DNA of 64,000 bases. It comes from Bolinopsis microptera (taxonomy: Eukaryota; Ctenophora; Tentaculata; Lobata; Bolinopsidae). Positions 54,716 through 64,000 of this stretch are shown here, piece after piece (positions within the stretch are counted from its first letter, which is position 1; every line of letters begins with the position of its first letter). The notes below the pieces were generated by a model. That model was not told the origin of the DNA and did no database searches. It saw nothing but the letters and a program-made list of their open reading frames with translations. The translations under genes and the position numbers were made by a program. The DNA lies in assembly GCF_026151205.1 (NCBI RefSeq), contig NC_087075.1, positions 11,392,303 to 11,456,302 on the forward strand. Direction: 5' to 3'.

Positions 54716-57700
54716 GGGGTGAAAAAAGGAAAAAAATTTCCCCCGTAAACTTTTTTTACTTTTTATTTTATTTTTTCCCCATAAATTTTAATTTTAAAGG
54801 GTTTTTAAATATTTTGGTTCAAAGGAGTTCCCAGGGAAAAGGGTTATCGGGTTAAAGGGGGGAATCCTTTATTGGGGGGTTCCATAAAATTTCCCAAATG
54901 GGGACGTGGGCCCCCCCATCGGGGGTTTTTAAGTCGGGGGCATTTTTAGCTTTCCTTCCCCAAACAAGGGGGGCAAACACAGGGGGTTTTAAAATTTTTT
55001 TACCAAAAATTTTTTAAAGGAAAAACTTTAGGGTCAAATCCTAAACCCAAATTCCAAAAAGGGGGGGGCCAAAAAACCGGAAGGTTATTGGGGGTTAAAA
55101 AATTAAAATTTAGGCCCCAAAATTTTTTTTTTTAAAATTTTTTCAAAAATTTTTAATTTTGGGGGTTTCAAAAAAAGTTTTTTGCAATTCAAATTTTGTT
55201 TTTTTTTAAAAAGGAAAAAAATTTTAAAAAATTTTAAAAAAAAATTAAATTTAAAAGGGGGCCTATTTGGGGAAAAACTAAAATTTTTTTAAATTTTCCC
55301 TTTTAACTTTTGGGCTTTAAGGAAAAAGGGAAAATTGGGGAAATTTCAAAAAAGGGGGCCAAAAAATTTTTTTTCCAAAAATTTCCTTTCCCAACCAAAA
55401 TTAAAAATGTTTTAAGAGAAATTTGTTTTTTTAAAAAAAATTTTAAAAAAATTTTTTTAAAAAAAACCTTTTTAAAAGGGGTGGGGGGTTTTCCTAAAAA
55501 ATTAAGGGGGAAAATTTTTTGGGGAAAAAATTTTTTGGGGAAAGGGGGTTTAAAAAATTTCCTTTCCGTACATTTTTTAAAAAATTAAAAATTTTTTTAA
55601 AAAAATTTTAAATGGCTTTTTTTTTAAAGAAAAAATTTTTAAAAAAACGGGGGTTTTCAAAAATCTTTGGGCGAAAAATTTTAAAAAGGGTTAAAATTTT
55701 TTTAAAACCCCCATGGGGGGTTTAACCCTTTTTTTAAACCTTTTTTTTTTTTTTTTTCCCCCTTTTTTTTTGGGGGAAAAAAAGACAAATTGAAGTTTTT
55801 TTAAAATTTGCCCAATTTGGGCTAAAAATTTCTTTTAAAATTTTATCAATTTTTTAATAAAAAAAACCCCAGGGGGAAAAATTTTGTTTTAAAATTTTTT
55901 TGGGGGGGTTTTTAAAAGGGGGAACATAAAAAAAAATTTCCCTTTTTTAAAAAATTTTTGGGAAAAAAAATTTTCCCCAATTTTTTCCCCCTTTTTTTTT
56001 TTGGGGTAAAAAAAATTTTGGGGGGGGGGGTTTTTTAAAAATGGGTTTTTTGAAAAATTTAATTTTTTTTTTTAAAAAAATTTTTAAAAGAAAGGGGGTT
56101 TTTTTTGGGTGCCCCCTTTTTATTATGGTTTCCCCAAAGGGGGGGAATTTTTTTTGGGTATTAATCGTTTTCCCAGGGGAAAAAATTTGGCATAAAATTT
56201 GATAATCCGGGAAAAGAAAAAAGGAAAAATTTCAATTTTGGGGAAAATTTGAAAAAAAAAACGGTGTCCGCCCCCACACTTCCCCTCACTTTGAAAAGGG
56301 AAGCAAACAAAAAAAAGGGGAAAATTTTTAAAAAAAAGGGTTTTAGAAATTTAAAAAAATTTTTTTTCTACAGGCCCGGGCCCCCAAATTGAAAAGGGTT
56401 TTGAAAAAAAAAATTCTGAGAAAACCCAAAAAAAAAAAATTTTTATTTTGCCCCCAACTTTTCCTTTTTCCAAAAAGGTTAATTTTTGGGGGGGGTTGGG
56501 GAATTTTTTTTAAAAACCTTTTTAAAAAAGGTTAAAAAAAAAAAAAGTTTTTCTATAAAAAAAAAACCCCTAACAAAAATTTTTGGGTTTTTAAAAATTT
56601 TAAAAAAAAAGGGGGGGCTAATTTTGCCCCATTTGGGAATTTTTTTTTTTTTTTAAGTTTTTAAAAAATTCGGGAAAAAAGGCAACAAGGGGTTGGGGGT
56701 TTAAAGGGTGGGAAAAACCAAAAAATTTAAAGGGGTTTAATTGGGGAATTTTTTCAAAAAAAAAATAGTTAACCCCCAATTTTGTTTTTAACAAAAAAAG
56801 AAAATTTCCCAAAAAAAAAAGCCCATAAATTTCCACTTTTTAATTTGGGTTTTCCCAAATTTTTCCCCGGCAAAAATAACCCACTGGGGGGCCCCTTTCC
56901 CCATCGGGGGGGGCCCCTTTTTGGGGGGAAATTTTTAAAATTATTTTTCCCCCCGGGGGATGAAGGGTGTTCTTTTTGCCCTGTTGGATTTAAAAAACCC
57001 GGGGAAAAATTTGTCTTTTTTTTGGAAAAAAAATTTGGGGGAAAAGGGAAGGGGTTGAAAAACAGGAAAAAATTTAAGAAAAGGGGGAAAAAGGGGGGGG
57101 CTTTTAAAAAGGGGTTTTTGGGTTAAAAAAACCATCTTTTCCCCGGAAAAATTTGGGAATTTTAATTTGATTACCCCTTTACTTTTCCAAAAAATCCCTG
57201 ATTTTTTAAAGTTGGATTTTGGGGTTTTAAACAAAAAAGCTTTTTGTTTCAAAATTTTTTCCCCTGTAAAATCAAGGGGTTTTCCACCGGGGTCGTTAAA
57301 ACCTTTTCCCACTGTTTTTATTTTCCCCAGGGATTGATAGGCCCCCTGAGTACCGGGCGGGAGAAATTGGGTTCGGGTGTTGGGGGGGGCGGGGGGGAGG
57401 TGGGAAAAACGGGTTTTTTAAAAAGGGGAGGGGGGGGGAAGGGGGGGTTTTAATTTTGGGGGGGGGGGCCCCTTTTGGGGTTTTTTTAGAAAGGGGGGTT
57501 TGGGGGGGAAAAAACATTTTTTTCATTTTTCTTTTAATTCTTCCTGGAAACCCCTTTGGGCAGGGGTTTTTTAAAAAATTTTAAAATTTGGTAAAATAAA
57601 AAATGAAAACTTCCCCCCTTTTTTTAAAGGGATCCTTTTTAAAAAAGTTTAAAAAAAGTCCCCCCCGAATTAGTTCTCCCGGAACAAAAATTTCAAATTT

Positions 57701-58555
57701 CATGCGGGGGGACGGAGACTGTTGGAAATTTTTGGGGGGGGAAATTTTTTTCGGGGGTTCCCCCAACGGGAAAAAAAAAGTTTTAAATGAAAAATATTTT
57801 TTGGGATATAAACCGTTTAATGTTTCAATAATTCGGAAAATTTACGAAAACAGGTTTAAAAATTTTTTTTCCCCGGAATTTTTCCCTTTAATATAAAAAA
57901 TTTTTTCGGGAAAATTTGGGTACTAAAATTTGGGGGGGGGTATCCCCCCAAAGGTTTGGTTTTTTAAAAAAGGGGCCCAAAATTTTTTGGGGGGAAAGGG
58001 GACGAGTCGGGTTTTTGGTTTCCCAAATAGCTTCCAAAAAGTGGGGGGCCTGGTTTTGGGCAATAGTAAAGGGGGCGGGGGGGGGGCCCCCACCCCCCCT
58101 TTAAAAACAAAAAAAAAACCAAAAACCCTTAAAATTTTTTCCCGGGGGCCCCCAAAATAGGGGAAACGGCACGGGGGGGGACTTTAAATTGGGGGGGCAA
58201 AAATTTTTCATTTAAAAAGGGAAAAAAAAAATTTAAAAAAAAAATTTTTTTGGGAAAATCATTTAAAACAACTTTTTATGAAAATCAATTTTCAGTTCCA
58301 AAAGTTAAAATTCCGTTACAAGGGAAATAACCCCCCCAGGGCTGGGGGGGGCAAAAGTGGGGGATTAAGGAAAAAAAAATTTAACGTTTTTTTTTTATTT
58401 AAAATTTTTCAAAAAACTTAAATTTTTTAATTTTTTTTTAAAAATTTTTTTAAAAAAACCCCAAAATTATCTTTGAAGAAAAACCCGGAAAAAAAAAGGG
58501 GGGGAAAAAAATTTTAAAAAAGGGGGGGGGGAAAAAAAACCCCAACCCGGGGAAA
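54716..58555. other. Homopolymer-stretched low-quality sequence
   Basis: Nearly the whole stretch consists of runs of A, T, G or C of 3-15 bases with almost no normal words. Open frames here are rich in F, K, G and P because of the runs and are not genes. I see no biology that can be trusted. This looks like uncorrected long-read sequence. Confidence 0.85.
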
Positions 58556-58880
58556 CTCAGTGGAGTGGGGGAAAAATTAGTGAACATCATAGTAAAAATT
58601 TTTTTCGGCTAAAAAAAAAAAAAAAGGGGGGGGGAAAAAACCCTTTTAAAATTTTAAGACCCAACAAAAAAAAATTCATTAAAAATAATAAAAAAAAAAC
58701 AAATTAAAATTTTTCGATTCCCTTCTTCTCTACTCCAAAAGGGGATTACGGGGACATAACAAAAGAAAAAACTTTAATTTTTTATTTTATTTTTTTTAAC
58801 CAATCTATCAAAAAACCACTCCAGGGGGACCTTAACGTACCGCGGGGACGCTTTTTGTTTTCATAAAAAGAAAAAATTTT
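58556..58880. other. Garbled third copy of 17750-18060
   Basis: Words such as CTCAGTGGAGTG, GAACATCATAGTAAA, CCAATCTATC and ACCTTAACGTACCGCG follow the same order as in 17770-18030, with inserted bases. It lies directly before a clean copy that starts again at the equivalent of 17343. The same intron is therefore represented twice in a row, in an order that a genome is unlikely to have. Confidence 0.75.
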
Positions 58881-58886
58881 ACGCCT

Positions 58887-58974
58887 TCTCCAACATCGTG
58901 TGCTAGAACAGCACATGAGACAACACCGCTGTCACCGGACTTGATCGAGGGTGTGGGGGCAGAAATTGTCACTT
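58887..58974 (-). CDS. Second copy: 5' part of the Ig1 exon (cut by the junction)
   Basis: This matches 17343-17430. The acceptor at 58975-58976 and the VTISAPTPSIKSG start are kept. The rest of the exon is absent because the clean copy begins here. Confidence 0.8.
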
Positions 58975-59763
58975 CTGAAATATGCATAATCCATTTAACA
59001 CCACTATTACTGTAAAATACGAATGGTATTCAAGCTCGTTAAGTTATCAATATCAGATTCACAGAGATAAACTACTCACGTCTACAAGAAGTAGACCACT
59101 ATGTGACTATGACTATAAAAGATGAACGGTATTCAAGTTCGTAAATTAATCAACATTAGATTTTTTTAATTTTATTTCAAAATTCAAATAAACTTTACAT
59201 CAATGTATTACAGTTATATTTAGAAAAGACCACAATATCTCCTGTGAAGCAAAAACATGGAAAAAGAGAGCTAGAAAAATATTCATGAGACTCAACACTA
59301 CCAGACTCAGCTGGAGTGAGAAACATTATGTGAACATCATAGTAAAATTTATTTCGGCTGAACCTAAAACACGGTGGTAAAACCATAATTACATTGGTGC
59401 CGACCCTACATAAATCATTAATCAATAATCAAGAGAACAAATTAAAATGTATACGATACCTTCTTGCTACTACTCCACAGACTTACATGACATAACAACA
59501 GAAAAACATAATTATATATTATAATATACCAATCTATCTAACCACTCCATGGACCTTAACGTACCGCGTGACGCTCTTGTTTCATAGAAGAAAAAACGGC
59601 GCGTTCTACTGCAGGTGCGAGTATAACATTTATAAAGTAAAATATATAATATTCCATGCTGGGCCGTCTAATCACAGAGTTGTAACTTGAACATTTTTTA
59701 TTTGATATTATGTTATCTTACATGTTATCTGACTACAAAAACCATGTATATAGTACTACTCAC

Positions 59764-59937
59764 GTCTACAAGAAGCAGGGAAGTTGTTGGTTGAACTGGA
59801 GCAGACTATGGTTTGTGTACCGGCGTTACCGTAGGTGTAATCAGTATTACAAGTCATGTCTACATTACCTCCCTCCGCTACACGAGATTCGGGATCTGTA
59901 CTGGCTACGAATTTCATCGTGGGCACGGTACAGACAG
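59764..59937 (-). CDS. Second copy: CCP2 exon, intact frame
   Basis: This 174-nt exon reads CTVPTMKFVASTDPESRVAE, then GNVDMTC and FPASC, giving a complete CCP with correct entry (phase 1 from DDCI) and exit phases. The T at 59889, missing in the first copy, restores the frame. Confidence 0.9.
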
Positions 59938-59977
59938 CTGAAAGCAGGAGTTGAGTAAAGCAAATGAATAACTTAAG

Positions 59978-59981
59978 TTAA
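59978..59981. other. Empty TTAA target site of the 2-kb transposon
   Basis: ACTTAAGTTAAGTTAGTGG in this copy equals the sequence formed by joining the two flanks of the element at 18436-20471 with one TTAA removed. This is the unoccupied site, so the insertion is younger than the split of the two copies, or was precisely excised. Confidence 0.9.
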
Positions 59982-60235
59982 GTTAGTGGTTAGGGAACAA
60001 TTCTTAGTAAAAACGTGGTGCTTAGGCCGAAAATAATTTCAATTAAATGTATCATTATATTATAATAATCATGTTCCAGACGATTGAACTACAGTGATAT
60101 ATGAATTGTAGTCACTCCGATACTAAATCATAAATTTCCTTATTGTATTATTTATTATTATTATTTTTTCGAGTAGAATGTAAAAAAACGTGAATGAAGA
60201 TAATACATATGAAAAACTTAAAACTGTTAACATAC

Positions 60236-60524
60236 CGATACAATCATCAACGCCATCTGAGCCAATGTCCAAAGTACCTAATCCTGCACCACAGGCTGTA
60301 CATTCTATTGCTTCATCAGCACTGTACGTGTCAAGAGCGCACGAAGCACAAACTTGAGCATTTTCATCTGCCGTGTTAGCGTATGTTCCTGCTGTGCACG
60401 TGGTACAGGTTTCGTCAGAGTTCTGTATCTGGCCACTTCCACAGTTCGACTGTACAACGTCTTCAGTATCAACATTTTCAAAATCTGCCGGGTCAAAGTT
60501 ACGCTTCTTACGGCTGTGTGTTAT
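60236..60524 (-). CDS. Second copy: dibasic-site and cysteine-rich repeat exon
   Basis: Same exon as 20730-21018, intact, with a silent A/G difference in the 'DGVDD' region. Splice sites are kept. Confidence 0.88.
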
Positions 60525-60723
60525 CTGAAAAGCAATAGAGTATCGTCAGATGTGTATCTATCATACCAGTATGAGATTGAAACATAAAGAAATCATATTA
60601 GTTCTAGATCTAGATAGGCAGTAGGCACCTATATACAATTTGTAAAATTTGGTGGCAACAATTTGTATAATGTATCATGTTACATTTTATATTTAATAAA
60701 ACAAATATATAATCACAACATAC

Positions 60724-61031
60724 CGAGGAGCTGTTAGGGATCAGTAAATGAAGACCGAGAGGATATGATCTAAGATAATCAGCCGCTGTCTCCAGGATCT
60801 GTCTTTGCTCTGTTAAATTCTTCATTGCTCTCGATGCTACAGTGACTGATAAAACAGTACCATTCTCAGAAGCGTTGCATGAAATGTTGCTGACCATGCA
60901 GTTTTCAGTCTGAACACAAATGAGGCTTTCTCTAATGAAGGAGAGGACATTTTTCTTGGGATCAGGTAAAGAGCATCCGGTGAAGTCTGGCCCGTACCTC
61001 AATCTCAGCTTGATCGGCTTCGGGGAAACAT
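60724..61031 (-). CDS. Second copy: unknown-domain exon
   Basis: Identical in translation to 21218-21525, with the same splice sites. Confidence 0.85.
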
Positions 61032-61473
61032 CTGAAAGTTTTAGATTCAGTCCTGATGTTACCAAAAATATGTGCGCTATCTTAATAAAACAAATATTTT
61101 AATAAAACAAATATTTATTTTTACGGCACAATCAAACAATATCAATAATAAATAAATCAGGGGAGGTTTGAAGAGGTTTCAAGTGCCGAAGGCCACTGCT
61201 TATCTTTAGGATTTGAGAGTGACCTGTGCTTGAAACCCCCTCAACCATCCACTACGTCAATATACTAATTACAGTATACAAATATAGAAAAATATAATAA
61301 TCTTAAATTACTTATTGGTTTAGTTTGGTGACAAAGGAGAGCCCAGTTGAGTTTTAGTTTAGCTTTAGGTTTTGAATCACAGTTTAAAAGGTTAGCCATG
61401 TTTCATGGCAGAGAGAGATATCATGTGTGCATAGCCGTACCGGATGTAGAGTTTGAGATATAATATAGATTAG

Positions 61474-63664
61474 TTACCATGTATTAGGGTCATCTCGATT
61501 TTGGAGGGATAGCAAGTGCTTTTTAAGGTTAGATTTAATAACACCTGACGAAGCTGATAAGTCTGAATTCTTGGAAGAACCCGGGATTATCAACCCATCT
61601 ACATTAGCATCACATATTTCGAATACATAGGGGCTGAGGTCATTCCAAATTTTCGTAGAGGTGTACAAAAAGTTCTGTTGGGAGATATCTAACCTCAGTA
61701 ATGGGACAATCAGACGAAGTTTTTCATTTCTAGGACAGAACTTGAAAAGATCTTTAATCGACTGGGGGACATCAAATTTAAGAATTTTGAATAATTCCAT
61801 AAATGTATGGTACATGTGCAGATTCTCCAGGTTCATAATTTTCTGCTCGGTGAATAGCGGTTTAGTGTGTTCAAGACAGTAGTTCTTGCTAGCCATATGT
61901 TCGTTATAAGTTCTTGAACGTGCACAGGTTAAATAGTATTCTTTATGATCAAAATTGGGAATGTTACCAAATAGCAGTCTTATACATCGTTTTTGAATTG
62001 CAAAGATTTTATTCAGCTTATGTTTAGGGATCCCACCCCAGCAACTTATACAATAGCTAAGATGTGACATAAAAAGAACATTGTATAGTTTCAAATATTC
62101 AGATTTGGGAATGAATTTGCAAATTCTCTTAATCGATACAATACTGGAGTTCAGCTTTAAAGATAAATGATTAAGATGTGGTTCCCAGCTTAGCTGTTCG
62201 TCTATTATCACCCCAAGAAACTTTGTACATTGAACTTTTTCTAGCTTTTTGCCATCTATTAAAATCGTTAGATTCCTGTTAAAGGGCCGTGTTCTGGCAC
62301 AGGTCTGTGTTGCTCTTGACAAACCTGGCTGAAAATGCATATAACAACTTTTCCCTGCATTTATATGTAACTTGTTAGACTCCATATAGTTACTGACTTG
62401 TTTCATTACATGATTAGCTTTTTCAAAAGCTTCCTGTGCTGAACTACCTATCACAAAAATATTTGTATCATCAGCAAACAGGACGAATTCAGCCAAGCTT
62501 GAGGAGCTCACAATATCATTTATATAAATCAGAAATAGTAGAGGTCCTAACACTGACCCCTGGGGTACACCATACTCAACTGAACACTTGTCCGACTTTT
62601 CAGTTTGAAAATAAGTTACTTGGCTACGGTTTGTTAGATAGCTAGCAAGAGTTTTTAGTGCAATACCTCTTACTCCATAGTGTTCAAGTTTATGCAGGAG
62701 TTTATCGTGCTCAATTGTGTCAAATGCTTTACTTAGATCAATAAATATTCCAATTACATGATTTTTCTGTTCAATCTCATTAAATATTTTATTGACAGAA
62801 TAGTTTACGGCATGAGATGTTGAGTGTTGTTTTCTAAAACCAAATTGTCGATCATAAATCACGTTCATAGCACTGAGGTAATTATATAACCTATTATAGA
62901 TTATTTTTTCAAGTATTTTTCCAAATATCGGTAATGTAGAAACAGGTCGATAGTTATCAAGGCATCGTGAGTCTCCTTTTTTATAAATTGGTGTAATAGA
63001 GCCCGTTTTAAGCTTGTTTGGAAAGACCCCATTGTCCAAGAACCAATTAAAGAATCTAGAGATATGACCAGACAGATAATTTACACTCTTTTTTAAGACT
63101 TTAACAGAGATATCACTTGCCTTCCCATTTTCAAGGCTACCAATGATTTTACTTATCTCTTCCTCGTCACAGGGGCTGAGAAAAAAAGAGTTCACTATTC
63201 TTTCTCTGCCCTTGAGGTATTGTTTAAACTTCGTCTTAATAAAATTGCCATCAGTTACCGTACGAGATGGTACAGAAGATTGAACTTTTGAATTAAGATT
63301 ACGAGCAATAGACGAGAAGTAGATGTTAAATCCGTTAGCAATCTCACGGCGTTCAGTTACAATTCGACCATCAATTAAGAATGATGCTTTTATATCTTTT
63401 TTAGATTTACCCCTGAGTTCGTTAATCAATTCCCAGGTTTTTTTTAATATTTCCTTTAGCAAGTTCAAATTTTTTTCCATAGTGGGCTTTTTTCGCAGAT
63501 TTTATAGCTTTGTTTAGGATAGAACGATACTCCTTATACTTAAGATATAAAGTTTCCTCACCTAATGGGTTGATTTTGGTACACGAAGCCTTCCATCGCT
63601 TGTAGTGAAAGCCTTTAGTAAACACAGATTTAATTAACGCAGAAGTGATCCATGGATTCATCAA
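61474..63664 (-). pseudogene. LINE reverse transcriptase, copy 2, frameshifted near its N-terminus
   Basis: The RT core is open through motif B (SVLGPLLFLIYIND) and FADDTN to the C-terminus (frame 63480-61474). A run of eight T instead of seven near 63440-63447 shifts the frame just before KKTWELINELRG, so the upstream part (from NPWITSALIK) is separated. Each of the two copies thus has one different break. Confidence 0.85.
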
Positions 63665-63775
63665 TCTATTGCGAATCTTGATTCTGATAACAGCTTACAC
63701 AGCTTGATAGGCAAAGTTATTTCACTGCGATCATTGATTTGCAATGTCAAATTGGTCATGTTATTTAAAACTTAC

Positions 63776-63861
63776 AAGCACATCTAATGTGAGGAGGAGA
63801 TGCTCTATCACGATGATAATGATTCCAGTACCACTCTCTGCTTCTTGTATTGTAGGAGCAC
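63776..63861 (-). CDS. Second copy: second half of CCP1
   Basis: Same as 24269-24354 with identical splice sites. The partner exon lies beyond the window. Confidence 0.75.
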
Positions 63862-64000
63862 CTAGGTATCACGTAATTTTTTAGTAATCATCATTATTAT
63901 CAATTTGTTTTACCACCTCCTAATATTAAGTTTATCTAAATCTATCGACCAAAAACACCAGTATTTCTAGATTGACTAGAGCTATAATAAGATAACGTGA

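Larger units (their letters stand above)
58887..64000. repeat. Second copy of 17343-24493 (haplotype copy or recent duplication)
   Basis: Colinear with 17343-24493 to the window end. The coordinate offset changes from 41544 to 39507, which is fully explained by loss of the 2,036-bp transposon plus one TTAA and by three 1-nt insertions in this copy (near 59363, at 59889, and in a T-run near 63447). A few substitutions are visible (for example the equivalents of 17789, 20751, 22681, 23041 and 23434). Identity outside the transposon is above 99.5%. Confidence 0.95.

Noticed and set aside
55310-58160. Frames rich in F, K, G and P in the homopolymer region
   Set aside because: They result from stretched homopolymers in low-quality sequence.
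1-64000. tRNA, rRNA or other structured RNA genes
   Set aside because: No tRNA-like cloverleaf, rRNA core sequence or snRNA motif was recognised by eye. A covariance-model search would be needed to exclude small ones.

Overview
This window looks like metazoan nuclear DNA. It has GT-AG introns, a zyxin-type triple-LIM gene, a long multi-exon receptor-like gene (CCP/sushi, ephrin-receptor-like cysteine-rich repeats, ten Ig-like domains, one transmembrane helix), several non-LTR retrotransposons and long satellite arrays. The reverse transcriptase (RT) pair at 5.5-11.0 kb belongs to a type I recognise from cnidarian genomes, so a cnidarian or another early-branching animal is my best guess. I cannot fix the species.

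Layout. 0.9-2.3 kb (+): the last five exons I could trace of a zyxin/LPP/TRIP6-like gene. 3.5-5.2 kb: a cluster of direct and inverted repeats. 5.5-11.3 kb (+): two related non-LTR elements, the first internally deleted, the second with an intact 903-codon ORF. 11.6-24.8 kb (-): 18 exons of the receptor-like gene, read right to left, with splice phases that agree at 16 of the 17 junctions. Its introns hold a 2,036-bp TTAA-flanked inverted-repeat transposon and a 5'-truncated LINE. 25.4-31.4 kb (-): a tandem array of about 0.7-kb units that extends the same protein N-terminally. It is readable to about 27.4 kb and heavily corrupted after that.

31.5-58.9 kb is poor sequence. It holds unplaced noisy DNA, a roughly 20-kb array of a 14-bp satellite (32.9-53.0 kb), a small unique island (53.2-54.7 kb) and about 3.9 kb of homopolymer-stretched noise (54.7-58.6 kb). 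I treat the last as sequencing or assembly artefact.

58.89-64.0 kb is a near-perfect second copy of 17.34-24.49 kb. I see only three 1-nt indels, a handful of substitutions, and the clean absence of the 2-kb transposon. This could be a retained second haplotype or a very recent duplication. The copy corrects a frameshift in a CCP exon, and the LINE carries a different lesion in each copy.

The main biological interest is the mosaic receptor: a cysteine-rich repeat array, then CCP, an unknown domain with a dibasic site, cysteine-rich repeats, CCP, ten Ig domains, TM and a short tyrosine-bearing tail. Domain junctions carry phase-1 introns.
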